Below are positions 11,232 through 22,701 of a DNA stretch of 64,000 nt, piece after piece (position 1 is the stretch's first letter; each line of letters starts with the position of its first letter). Source of the DNA: Apricaphanius iberus (taxonomy: Eukaryota > Chordata > Actinopteri > Cyprinodontiformes > Aphaniidae); contig JAPXFQ010002461.1 in the NCBI GenBank assembly GCA_028564705.1, forward strand, positions 1,116,001 to 1,180,000. Direction: 5' to 3'. Both the position numbers and the translations under genes were made by a program. The notes under the pieces were generated by a model, which was given only the letters and a program-made list of their open reading frames with translations, was not told the DNA's origin and did not search any database.

Positions 11232-13447
11232 TAGAGGTGTCGTTATTCTCCAAATCGTCGATTCGATTTGAATTTCGGTTTTAGGGTCACGATTCGATTC
11301 TCGATTTTAATTTTTTTATTTTTATTTTACAGTACCAAGCTCTGTCATTTTTAGACTAGTCAATGATCATTGGTTTTATTCATTACATTATTTTAAAAGA
11401 CAAAAGTGATGCAATTTTTTATTATTCTAGTGTATTGTATCATATTAGGCATTAATGGTCAAGTAATTTGTTTACAATAAATGTAACAGTATTGTTTAAT
11501 ACTAACGGGGGCTTGCTGCCCTCTAGTTACTCTTTATTGTTACTACAGAAAAACAAGTGAGGAGGATTTGAGAGTAGAAGTGACTTTAGTTCTGCTCCCG
11601 CTGCTTATTCTATCCAACTGAGGTCGAGCTTTAGCTACATGCTAGCGTCAGCTAATGTGTTCTGTAGACGTGCGCTCTGATCCCGGGGGATGTGATACAA
11701 TCAGTTAAAATGTTACCAGGTGATGTTATCAGTTGTATGAGAACTGGTGAGATTTACTTCTTAGGGAAAATGTAATCTGTGGTTCCTTGTGATGAGACGG
11801 TTGTCTGCTAACTGTTGCTACGGAGCAAACCAACGTTTAATTTAGACTAAATTTACAAATAAAAACTCATAATTCTCGGTACCAAAGCAAAACACAAAAA
11901 CATGATAGCTGAACAACACACAATTTTTAATAATAAAGTTAAACAATGCCATAAAATTGTTACAAGTAGTGTTAAGTGTTTAAAAATTAAATTGAAATTA
12001 CAAACCTGAAAAGAAATATCGTTTTTAAATTAGGGAAAATATGCCATGACTGAACAAGTGAAGTATAAATGTAAACAAATAACAATGGCATAATTGAAGT
12101 GTTTCAAGCCAACAAGGATTGTAAACATTTTGTCATTAAATAACTAGTTAAATAACAAAAGAATACACTATAACTGAATAAGCACTCTTATTTTTTACAA
12201 ATTTTTACATTTTTATAGAAGAACACAGGCTGTGACTGAAATTAATTTCATTCTAAAGTTCCTTGAGATGACATCTGTTGTGAATCGGTGCTAGGAAAAA
12301 TAAAATGAATTACTACTCTATCATAACATGTTTTAATGCACTTTCATTTAATCAAAATGTGTTTTGTTAATATAATTTTTGTAAACCTGCTAGTTATCCG
12401 TACAATAACCTCCTTTTAGAACAGATTTTTTTGATAGACTGATTTTAAGGACATCAACACTGTGAGCCATATATTTTTGTGCACCTTTTGGATATAAAAT
12501 CATAAATAAATAAAAACTCTGGTCTTTCAGCAGTCAACGCCTTTATAGCATCATGTTTGTTGGTTTTTTACCCTAATTAAATGTATAGGAGATTTAAATA
12601 CTTATTAAGATGATGATGAATTAAAATCGCACACTTTGTCACAGACAAACAATGCTCACAGTTACTACTTTGCTTAGTAACCACAGCAAGGCGCTGTAAT
12701 TGACGCACAAGGGACATCTGCGAAAGCTTTTGTCGCTTTGGAAGCAGCAGAAGTTTAAAACATTGTCACACACAAAGCGCCATTGAGACTCGGACGGCCT
12801 CACTTAACTTGTAATCTTGCAGTTCAAGGGGTAGATGTTTCGGGCAATATAAACACTAGCCTTAGCATCCATTAGCATCACGGATTCTGACGTAGTAAAT
12901 CATATAGCATCCGTGATGCTAATGATTTACTATGAAAACGGCAGTTTATTTTTATTCGACTAATTCAGACATGCAAGGTAAAATATGATGTATAACTTAA
13001 CAAAAGCTGTAAATTGGAAATTAGTTTGAAACTTACCTGCTGGAACTCTTTCATCAGATCCTGGTGTCGATCTTTGAGGTGTTTTATTAAGTTGGATGTG
13101 TTTCCTCCTTTTGAGAGAAAACTTTGATGACATCGTTTGCAGATGGGTTTTTGATTGTCAATAATGTTCCCCTCGTCATCAGCCTCAAATCCAAAGTACT
13201 TCCACACATGGCTCTTTGCTCCAACAAGTGGCTTTACCACATCAGCTGGTCCACCGCTTGCCATGACTCGGCATTCTGAAGCATTGCTTTAGAAGCGACT
13301 GCATGCGCCCAGTGAATGCGAGATTCAAGGACCCGGTTTAAGACGGGTCCTCGGTACAACCGGTACCTACGAAATCTTGGTACCACGACGTTTACATTTT
13401 TCTAGTACCGGGTTGTTACCGAAATACATTTATTTTGACAACCCCTA
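11232..13447 (-). mobile_element. hAT transposon remnant with BED-finger exon
   Basis: About 2.2 kb between two (TA)n tracts. The left end reads TAGAGGTGTCGTTATTCTCC and the right end reads inward TAGGGGTTGTCAAAATAAAT, so the outermost bases are inverted repeats with mismatches. The 8-bp target duplication cannot be verified because both flanks are expanded TA repeats. The minus strand encodes a BED zinc-finger exon ending in a consensus splice donor (13037-13264). The long catalytic and dimerisation exons of an autonomous hAT element are not visible in 11232-13036, so this is an internally deleted derivative. Confidence 0.75.
13037..13264 (-). pseudogene. hAT transposase first exon: BED-type zinc finger
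   Basis: 76 codons from ATG (13264) to a minus-strand GTAAGT donor at 13036-13031. The protein starts MASGGPADVVKPLVGAKSH. It then has an aromatic pair (VWKYFGF), a CKRC cysteine pair and, after 16 residues, HLKDRH, giving the C-x2-C ... H-x4-H layout of a BED finger. BED fingers bind DNA at the N terminus of hAT transposases and of domesticated ZBED genes. The exon is unbroken and its donor looks intact, but no downstream catalytic exon is seen. Relict transposon exon is favoured over a host ZBED gene because it lies inside an element with matching ends. Confidence 0.8.
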
Positions 13448-13456
13448 ATATATATG

Positions 13457-13501
<45 letters not shown>
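13447..13501. repeat. (TA)n microsatellite
   Basis: About 55 bp of TA with two ATG-type interruptions near 13455-13461, abutting the right end of the hAT remnant. Confidence 0.95.
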
Positions 13502-13508
<7 letters not shown>

Positions 13509-13554
13509 TACTTGGCTGTAGCAGAAGCCAGTTTGTTCATTGAAGGGCTGGAGA

Positions 13555-13935
13555 GCAGTAGAATGAGTGTCTGCAGGCGTCAGTGAAGCATGGCAGAGAG
13601 TCCTTGAATGTTTGGGATTGCATTTCTGCAAATGGAGTTGGAGATTTGGTCAGGATTATTGGTGGTCTCAATGCTGAAAAAAACGGGCAGATACCTATCC
13701 ATCATGCAATACCATCAGGAGGGCGTACTTCAGCAAGACAACAGCCCAAACATACAGCCAAAGTCATTAAGAACCATCTTCAGAGTAAAAACAATAAAAA
13801 GTCCTTGAAGTGATGGTGTGGCCCCCACATAGCCCTGATCATCAACACCATCGAGTGTTTCCGGGATCACTTGAAGAGACAGAAAGATGTTTGATTCACC
13901 TAGCCCAACTATGCCTATGGCCAGCTCTGCATCTA
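13555..13935 (+). pseudogene. Tc1-like transposase catalytic-domain fossil
   Basis: Reading across three frames gives the successive motifs of a Tc1-like catalytic domain: VWDCISANGVGDLVRIIGG, then HHAIPSGG, then QQDNSPN(K)HTAKVIKNHL (second catalytic aspartate in QDN), then EVMVWPPHSPD, then remnants of the block containing the third acidic residue. The frame shifts at least twice and no terminal repeats are seen, so this is an old fragment. It starts about 55 bp after the (TA)n tract that borders the hAT remnant. A different Tc1 family from the one at 4019-4908. Confidence 0.85.
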
Positions 13936-16140
13936 AGGCCATGTACAAACATACTGGTTTATTTTACCACCTATTTTAAAAAGAAGAAAAAACACACCAA
14001 ACCATGTGCTGATTTAGTGTAAACACAGGTTGTACATGTGATGCCAGAACTTCTTTTTTTTCCCGCGGATAGTGACATTACAAAACCCTGGCCAGAGAAT
14101 TCCAAATATTCAGTTTGGTTGGAGTTTTTGAAATAATGTTTTTTGATGCCATACATTTTTGTTTTCATGTAGATCACAGGCCAAATTTTAGAAAAATATA
14201 TTTTGTATCCCACCTGGCTGCATGTGGAAAAGTCCCAATTTTTCAATTTTTGGGGTGACGCAACAATGCATCTGTTAAAAATGTTTTCATTTGTATGGAT
14301 CTGAGACTTAAGTTAGTCTATTTCAGCCTGTTGCCGTTTGCAAGAAAAGCAGAAGTTGTTTAATATTATTGAACATTTTAAAGCTCTTTTAATGACCTAC
14401 TTGTTAATGTTTCATTTCTAAAAAGTGCTTTTCTTCGTGACAAATTGGGAGAACTTAGTTTGAACTGCAGAGAAAGTCCTCAGAGACCACTGAATGATAG
14501 TAGTGAAAGGGTTTTTACAAGGTAACTATGCACAACTGTAGCTTTCTATGGTAAAGCAGAAGCAGAAGACTATTTATTTTAATGATCTAAGAAGTGTCTC
14601 TCTGGTTCCCATAACATCACACTGGGGCCCATTAGAGTTCACCCAGTCAGTGAATGCTGGTGATGGATATGGTAATGATACATTAATGCAATCAGGACAT
14701 TGACAGCTTTCCCTCTCATTAGAAAGGCAAGCTATCTTGCTGACAAATGACTGGGTCACACTAAGCTGTGAATTATTTTCTACTGATGCGGTTTTGAGAG
14801 AGCAAGACATTGTGTTTTGTGAAGATTACAAAAGAAACCACGTACTGAGTGCTCCAAAGGAGATTTGGTTGAGTTCACTTAAGGCACAAGCGTCCATACA
14901 CTATTGGGTTGGGGTTTTGACACCAGAAACACTGATGTGGATATATAAAAATGTGCAGTCGACCAGAAGCTGTGTCTCTGCGGCTACAAGACACCTTATC
15001 AATAGCTGGGGAGAGCTTTCTGGTGTCATTGTAGTAAAATGTACATATGGAATAAAGGTCCTTTCTTCGTTGCCAATTGTTATTTTTGTGAACCATTTTA
15101 TGACATTGTAAAATGTCATACACTATTTAATCCAATTATAGTATTTTGGACAAAAAAAATCTCTTAACAAAACAACTTTTGAAATCAGTGTTACTTAGGT
15201 AATAATTTATCTTTAAGACATATTCTGTATCTTATCTAGTATAAGAGTAGTATATTTTCTAAACATTTAAAAAATACGTTCAACATATTTAATTTCTTTA
15301 ACTTTACTTTTCAATTCCATAAACAGAATGATTGAAGATCCCTAGGCATCCTTTTTTTTATTGTTGTCAATTATTCTTGCATTGTACTCATTAAAGTTCT
15401 CCTTTTATATATTTTTTTTATTGTAATATGCAGTCGGTCACTGAGTTGTATAAGCATGCTGCATGCAAATATTTTCCCCAAACTCTGTTCCCTGCATCAG
15501 TTACAGAAAGAAAATAGACCAGAAAATGGCTGAGTCTGAAAAAAGCTTGCTATGTCAATGTCTTAGCAATAATTTATATTTATTGGCCTCGCCTGCCTGG
15601 CTTGGGACCGCCCATAGGAATAATTAAGATTTGTTGTTTTGGCCAGAAGCAGAGCTGAGCTCCAGCTATGAGAAGCTAACATTTAGTTATTATTATTATT
15701 ACTTGAAATCTGTTTTTGGAAAACCACTGGCAGAATGTAACAGTCAGTAATTATTTGATCAGTCACTTTGAGCACAGTGACTGACCCTAAAGTGCGGCTT
15801 TGCCTCGAAGTTCTATTTAAAACTTGGATCTGTACCAAAAGGTGGAACACCATCTCCCAGGCTCTCAGTAAAAAATACATTGTTCACCCAATGTTTCCCT
15901 TTTTAAATATTGTGTTAAAATGCACCATGACGACGAAATGTACTACCTCGGCTTACATGCTAAGATCCCCACATCCACCCTGATATGTAGCTTGTTTAAC
16001 TATCCTCAAACCTAAGCTTCAAACCTCAAATTGGAATATCAGCAGCTAAATCTCCCAGTAGCTAAATCTCCCGGCCTAGAGTTCACTGTGAGCCTCTTTG
16101 CTCATCAGGATGGGGACGCGGAGTTCATACTGGCTATCAG

Positions 16141-16355
16141 CTCAGATCAGCTGAGATAACCTGCTGAATTTAAGCATATTACTAAGTGGAGGAAAAGAAA
16201 CTAACATAGTTTACCTCAATAGCGAAGAGGGAGAGTGCAGAACCGAGTCCCCATCTGACTGGCAGGCATGGAGGGTAAAGAAGACCACTTGCCCGGTGTC
16301 GCTTGGAATATCCTGATATTATCCAGTTATATGCTCATTGTGAGCCCAGTAAAGG
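16141..16355 (+). pseudogene. 28S rRNA 5'-end fragment (degenerate)
   Basis: The segment follows the first ~200 nt of vertebrate large-subunit rRNA: CTCAGATCAG near the ITS2 junction, then CTGCTGAATTTAAGCATATT, GGAGGAAAAGAAACTAAC, CCTCAATAGCGAAGAGGG, and CTTGCCCGGTGTCGCTTGG. It departs from the functional gene at many positions that are normally invariant (for example TAAGTGGAGG for TAAGCGGAGG, and GTTTACCTC for GATTCCCTC), and similarity fades after about 16330. No 5.8S or further 28S sequence flanks it. Either an rDNA-derived pseudogene or the head of a 28S-derived SINE; no RNA polymerase III boxes are obvious. Confidence 0.8.
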
Positions 16356-19300
16356 CACCTGTCGCGTCACGGTCTGGTCTTGTTTGGAAATATAGCCTAA
16401 ACGCAGCCTAAACTTGGTGGTAAACTCAATCTAAGGCTAAATACACTCACAATTAACCAACTCAGCTGGCATTCTTTCATACCAGAGAACACGGAAAAAT
16501 TTGTAAAAACACCAGTAAATGAGACCTTTAATCAGTAGAAGTATAGATGTTAACATTGTTGCTTTTTCATGTTTACCAGTGCTGAAAGATCATCATCTTT
16601 ATAATACTGGCAGTTTTTTGTGTGCATGTTAGATGGGTTTGTATGTATAGTATCCCCCCTCTCTTTCATTGAGGTTCCATACTTGGACACTGCAAGGACT
16701 AAGATGGATCGATGTGATGTAACTTTTGAAACTTGCACAACACAGTTTTGTGATTTATAAATGTTTTACAAATAAATGTGGCTGACAGATATTTGTGTTC
16801 ATTGAGATATTGTGTCATTACCCCAATAACTGATGCAATGACCATATTACAGATCATACTGATCATAAAAAATATTTGTTTGTATTTTTACTGCTTTTGT
16901 ACTTGAATTGTGTGTCATTTTTTCCTAAAGAAAGTTTGCTCCTTTTCTTATCCTAGGTGTAGCTCCATTTGTTTAATCATACTCAACAACATGTAAGCCA
17001 AATAACTCCTATCCCTCCTACCACTCTATACACACACATATTTACACTCACACATTAATGCACACATATTGTATAAAATAGCATTTAGTGTAGTGTATTA
17101 AAAAGGTCCACTATGAGAGCTGGCTTTCTGTAGATCTGGGTCTGTTTTCAGTCCAACTTGCCTGTGTCCTTCCTGAGCCCTTGGGCTCCTGTTGCGGCAT
17201 TGCCCCGAGCTGCTGTGTCGTCGCTCACTGAAGAGAACAGAAGTGCCTATTTGTGTGTGTGTTTGGCTGCCGTTTGTGTGACATCAGTGCCTTTGCAGGG
17301 ATGTAGACACTGTCTTCTTAAAGATACATTTACGCAACCAAAATATATATTACTCCAAACAGTGTTGTGTGCCAACCACCCACACACAGCTGAGTCCCTT
17401 TTTAATGGTGTCAGCAGTTTCATTTTTTTAACTACTTTTCTCTCTCACACAAACAGACAATTACACTTACAGCTACACCTACACACTGGTAAGTAGAACA
17501 CCTGTCGAGCAGCATAGCTTGCTCCAGGACACCTTCAAGTCATGAGCTCATCGGAAAAGCAATTAAAGGCGGTGTAGGCTGTGCACGCTGGCGTAATGTT
17601 TTGTTTTGCTACTTGGCTTAGAAATTAACCAAACCTGTCAGAAGTCATCTGGCTGACACGGGCTGGGCTATATTTATTTATTTTCTGTTGGAGAAGCTGG
17701 ACGCACAGTCCCTGTGTTGCCTCACATCCAACAATGAAGCGATTCTGAGGGGGTGATTAGCTGCCTGGGACATAAATCCCCCCCCAGCCCCCAGTCTGCC
17801 TCGGGGGGGTTGTTCGAGAGCGCCTCCTTTGTTTCCTTGCCCATCTCTTACGGTAGAGGCCATGACCTTCTAATTGAGAGGTCACAGCTTTTGTGACCCC
17901 AATCAGAACTTTGGTGCCAAGTGAGGGCTATGGTGTTGAACTTGTTCTGTCCTAAGCTCTCCTCTTTTCTTAAATTTCGTTTTTGCAATACAGCAGAAAA
18001 TGTAATCTTTTCATTCAGAAAATTCTTCCCGTTACATTCTGTACCTTTCTCATACAAATCAATTCTGAGGCTGCTAACTAGACAAGACTACTGGTCTGAA
18101 CTATCCGTGTAGCCTGAGGCCAGGAGCAGCCTGATGTCACGGAGCCGTAAAACAACACCAGCAGCCCAGTGCTTTCTATTAGCTCTACTGCTATTTCAGC
18201 ACAGAAGGAAGAAAAAAAAAACACCTTTGACATTAATAGGTTCTCCACTGACAAGTCAATGCAAGCCTTTTCATACGACATTCAGTGGTTCAGATTTTCA
18301 AAGTTTTAGACCACTTTGCAGTTTTTTTCTCATCGGGAATACTTAGGAAGTAAGAAAAACACCTTTGTTATTATTGTCATCACTTGTATGTAATAATTAC
18401 CCATGTGCCACCCTGTTAGCTTGAAGGAAAAAACAATAGTTAGCCTCCTGTCGAGGTCACCCTTTAAGCATGCAAGGCCCTTTGATGGTGTTATATGCTT
18501 CAAAGGATTTGTCACTTATGTCAACACAATGATCAAACCAGAAAAGTGTATGCAGTAAATCCATGGCCTTCAAAGCTCTAAAAGAAAAACACATTATTTA
18601 GTTTTTTTGGCAAAACGAGAAAGGATAATCCTAGAAACATCACTTTTTGAGTTCTGATATGTATGGTGTATTGATCAGCATCAGGTTAAATATACAGTAT
18701 GTTGATGCAGTCAGATGAAAAGAAGTATTTTTGAATCTGCTGTAACTGAGTTTAATATTGTATTGTCCTGTGAGTCATTTATGCTGATTGCACTAAATGT
18801 GCTAAATTGGGCTTAGTGCATCCCAGGGACCACAATTTGGGATAGTTTCATTAAACGCATCTTCACTATTCAGCTGCTTCCCAGTCTTTTGTGTTCTGTG
18901 ATGCACATTCAGCCCTGAAGTGATGAAACTGGTTGAAGTCAAACCTCAGCTCTCTAGCCCCAGCCAGAGCCTTATTAAGCAGCCACATTGTGGTATAACA
19001 GTTCAAGCCAGAGTTCTGAGCTTGTAATTCCTTGTCAGGCAGAGAAAGTGAATGATGGCTGTAGGATAAGTGCTTGTGGAAGATTTAGGAATCTTTAGAA
19101 AGATTGATAAGATGTATCTTATGTTTGATGCAAGAAGATAGGATGAAGTTGGAAAATATGGGACCGTAAAAAAGAGAGATGTCAATCAGCTAAAGAAGTG
19201 GCTGCAGAGTTATAGCCTGGAGTTGAGGAAAGGCCAATAGCATACTTGGATACACCACCAGAAACGGGGATGTTTATTAATTATATTTTTATGCAACAAT

Positions 19301-19453
19301 AAAGAAATACATGGATAAATGAATACATGACAAACGATAAACTACCTGGCAAAAACATTGTTTTCAGTATAACTAGTAAAGCTCCCATTGCCAAAAAATA
19401 CATCTTTACCAATAACATGTCACAAATTAAAACTTACACATAATACACTCACA

Positions 19454-19488
19454 AATAATATTTAATCACAAAGTGATTAAATATTATT
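19454..19488. repeat. Perfect 16-bp stem-loop palindrome
   Basis: AATAATATTTAATCAC (19454-19469), a three-base AAA spacer, then its exact reverse complement (19473-19488). AT-rich and without a U-run, so not a terminator. It is not part of any element I can delimit. Confidence 0.9.
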
Positions 19489-19765
19489 AGGCATTATGAA
19501 TCCTCAAAGTAAATTACAATTTGAATTAGATTTACATGTTAACACCGATAGTGACAATTTTATAGGCCTTTATTTTTCACATGAATCATGTGACACACAA
19601 AAACAACACAACTCTACACTTTCTGTGTGCATAAACAGACAATTTAATAGAGCACTAATAACATGTTGTAAAGGCAGAGTTAATAATTTTCATAAGCTAT
19701 GCTCACAAGGAGGAGAGGAGGAGTAAGCCAACCTAGAGAGCTAGTTTAACAAAACCATGTGTATT

Positions 19766-21617
19766 GCTCCTTTTACACTAGGGCCGCTTTAAGCCTTGTT
19801 TATACTAGTCCGTTTTGACAGGGACGGATTAGGCAGTGCCATTATCCATCGACGCAAGGGCTCTTCGTCACCTATACCAGGATGGACGTAATCTAGCCCC
19901 ATTTTCTAACTATCCGTCAACGGAGATCGTATGTCTTTGATTTGTCAGTTCAACAACAGCCATAAATCGTTTAACCAGAAGAGGGATCTATAGTTGCTGT
20001 AATCAGTAGGAGAATTTATCTAATCTGGTCTTTTAGTGATTTTAAACAAAATTAAGGTGTAGGAAAACAACTAAAAAGGCTGCTGTGTTTGTTTCCATGC
20101 GTTTATGGAGTATTCAGTGAGCTGGACTAATAAAAAGCTTTACAGCTTAATCAAAATGTACTTTCTGTCATCCATTGCTCCTTGAGGAAGAAATGCGTTC
20201 ACAGGCTGAAGAAAAAAACTGAAACGGCACTGCGATGGTAGGCAGATAGTAGGCATAGGTGCAATGAAAAGGAATCGCCCCCTGCTGTCCTGGTCGAGAA
20301 TTGCTTAGCAACATTGAAAAAACAATGGAGAACAGAGAGAAAGAAACGGAGAACCATAAACGAAAAAAATCTCCGTCAATATGTCTGCATGCAAATTTGC
20401 TATTGGTGAAGTATAAACTAGGGATTAGAACAGAGAACATTTCTGATTTTGCTGCTGTTACCATTATTTATAGGAGTAGGGATGGGTAATGATATCAAGT
20501 GTCACAACGGTACCAGGTCCGACACAAAGGGTAGTAATCAGACCGAAAAGCAATGCACATTTCGCTGCTTTATTTTGCTTCTTTTTTTCCGGAGATGTCG
20601 AGCACTATGGATTCTCGGCATACCATCATCACAAGCGATGCCCTATATCAACAGAAAAGGCTAACGTGGCTATCTTTTTACCAAAAAAAAAAAATGCTAA
20701 AAGTTAGGGCTGTCAAAATGAACTCATCAAAGCAGGTTGATTTATTCCTAGAATTAACTCCTTTTTTTAACGCAATTAATGCATACACAGAACACCGCCA
20801 TGTTTATAATTCAGCCCACAACACATCAGCTCTCCTTCCTAACCTGCCTAATACATGCCTAGATTGTTGTGCAGCAACATGTGTGTGTGTGTATTTGTCT
20901 AATTGACGTGTCGGGTTGATATGATTATAAGTTCATAAGTTGTATGTGGAAGTTTTCCTTACCGGCCGCTTGGGATGTCAGTTCGCTGTGCACGGTGCAG
21001 AGTATAAATTCGCAGTATTTTTGTTAATTTATGCATGTTAGTTCACTGTATAGCTTCGGTATATTTCATAGTGAGTTACCACCTCGGTTTTCGGACTTAA
21101 ATTAGTGTTAATTCATTAGCAGGAGTAGCAGTGTACATCTTGACAATAAGAACAATCATTCCCTGATGTGATGAAACCGGAGAATCTACGGTGTTTACTT
21201 GTGGGAAAATGGCAAACTTTAGTAAATGGTGAAATTTGGTAAATAATTTGTGATGTTTAACACAGACCAATGATATCCAAATGTTATTTTTTCATATATT
21301 TTGGTTAGTTCTACCTGTATTTGTCATTATTTTTCATATCAGACCACTTATACATTGTGAATGTTATTGTGGAGTTCAAAACAAAAATTCAATTGATTTG
21401 TCCTATATTTAATTTTGTGTCGAGCATCATTTAAGCACCGGCACGGTTTAAAAAAATACCGTTTTGGTACTGATATTGGATAAAACCTAAATGATACCCA
21501 TTCCTAAGTAGGAGTGAGAGGGATATCACATTACTGGACCAAATCCAAATCGTCTGGGGTCGTCTCAGACAGGTAATGGAAACATGCCAAAAGCTACCCG
21601 TTCCGTACTGTACTGGC
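19766..21617. mobile_element. Possible outer DNA transposon enclosing a hAT element
   Basis: CCTTTTACACTAGGGCC at 19766-19782 is matched by GGCCCTAGTTGAAAAGG near 21601-21617; read inward the two agree in 15 of 17 positions. Inside, 19795-19830 (GTCCGTTTTGACAGGGACGG) and the GTACTGTACTGG motif near the right end resemble subterminal repeats of fish DNA transposons. No target duplication is clear and no transposase is visible. The hAT element at 20477-21506 lies within it, which would make this the older insertion. Confidence 0.45.
20477..21506. mobile_element. hAT-type DNA transposon, non-autonomous
   Basis: Starts TAGGGATGGGTAATGATATC and ends ATGATACCCATTCCTA; the end read inward is TAGGAATGGGTATCAT, a good terminal inverted repeat. 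The flanks are TATAGGAG (20469-20476) and AGTAGGAG (21507-21514), alike in six of eight positions, consistent with a decayed 8-bp duplication. About 1,030 bp. A second hAT-like terminus, TAGGGCTGTCAAAATGAACT, begins at 20706, suggesting a nested or chimeric insertion. No transposase coding sequence recognised. Confidence 0.75.
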
Positions 21618-21674
21618 CCTAGTTGAAAAGGTGCATATGTGTATTTGTTGAAATAAATGTGCTTTTAAGAACAG

Positions 21675-21675
<1 letters not shown>

Positions 21676-21730
<55 letters not shown>
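21676..21730. repeat. (TTA)n microsatellite
   Basis: About 18 uninterrupted TTA units, starting some 60 bp after the right end of the nested DNA-transposon complex. Confidence 0.97.
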
Positions 21731-22591
21731 GCACTATCCAGGCTTTACCAACACTAAAAAATTAGACTATGCAAAAGGCAGTAAGGCTTTTTTGGAGGTA
21801 AAATAGCAGATTTGCTTTTTTAAGTATGTAATACTGTAAAAAAGCAGATTTGCTTTTTTAGACCCCATTTCAGACTCTGATGCCTACACAGAAGACTGGA
21901 GTTTGGTCCAAAGCTCTATTAAATGTTTGAGGATCTTTACTAGAGCAGATACATCCTCCTATCGTAATGTCGGGACATTCCACAGCAGGCCAGAGAGCCT
22001 GCACTAATCCTGCCGGCATGGGAATCATTATTGATATGATCCTAATGCATTACCTCAGGGCCTGCTTATTTTTAGTCAAGAGTATTTTTTAAGAGTAAAC
22101 TAAAACCCAGTAAAAGTCTTGAGTTTCATTGAAATCTATCAAAAGAAAATGTTATTCTTGGCTTAGTGTGATACTACTTTAAACAGCACAATTAAAACAA
22201 AGTGTGCTCCTCGCTGCACTCCTACAAGCTGAGTTGATACCCAGCAGCAGGGCTGTGAATCACAGTATGTACTGCTCTGCAAAGGACTACAATCAAAGAA
22301 AAACATTGATCTGGGTTGCATATAGCTTATTATCCTGCATTGATTTAAGAGATCCTTATTTGTCTGAATGGATTGGTTTGGACTGCATTCTACATTATTA
22401 CGTTATTTTGACGTTTGATAAGTCATTAAAAGTTAGGTGTTGATTAGTGGAGCATTATCAAAACGTAATCTTTTTTGTGTTGGCTGATGTTAGATTTTTA
22501 AAAAATAATTAAATATATATATTTTTTAATCGTTTCTGTTTCACTTACAGATTTTTTTTTTTATTGGGCTTGATTTTTGTTTATTTTCCAG

Positions 22592-22701
22592 GTGCAGTCC
22601 TACTGGTCAGTGTCCAGGGCATAGCTGTAAATGTGGACCCAATCATCTGCACATGGTTATTGTATCAGCCTCACAAAGGGAGCAGCAGGAAACAGCAACA
22701 G
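22592..22701 (+). CDS. vps13b: VPS13B exon A
   Basis: 110-nt exon. The acceptor is TTGTTTATTTTCCAG ending at 22591. The first two bases (GT) finish a codon begun in the previous exon, giving Gly if that exon ends in G. The donor is CAACAG/GTACTG at 22702, phase 0. It encodes AVLLVSVQGIAVNVDPIICT followed by WLLYQPHKGSSRKQQQ. The human protein has the same residues at nearly every position of the NVDP...TWLxYQP block, a beta-strand-rich part of the lipid-transfer rod. The upstream exon is outside the window. Confidence 0.95.

Larger units (their letters stand above)
1..22591 (+). other. VPS13B intron upstream of exon A (3' part) and its contents
   Basis: AT-rich non-coding sequence ending in the acceptor of exon A. 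I looked for an upstream VPS13B exon ending in phase 1 and found none, so this intron exceeds 22.5 kb. Elements inside are listed separately. Stretches where I see no gene or recognisable repeat are 1-1842, 3025-4018, 5365-7502, 7726-11134, 13936-16140, 16356-19453, 19489-19765 and 21731-22591. These are unique-looking, with short A/T runs, a CA-rich patch near 17030-17070, and a C-run followed by a G-run at 17779-17810 that could pair. Confidence 0.8.

Noticed and set aside
13037..13264. Host ZBED gene
   Set aside because: A single BED exon lies inside an element with hAT-like ends and no downstream coding exons; a transposon relic is simpler.
14737..15111. 124-codon + strand frame, the longest unexplained ORF in the upstream intron
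   Set aside because: No motif, no splice-site context, unremarkable composition, and overlapping frames on the other strand. Consistent with chance.
16141..16355. Functional 28S rRNA gene
   Set aside because: Only the first ~200 nt are present, with many changes at normally invariant positions and no flanking 5.8S, ITS or 28S body.
17158..17496. 112-codon frame near 17.2 kb
   Set aside because: No similarity to VPS13B upstream exons or any domain; no good acceptor/donor pair in phase.
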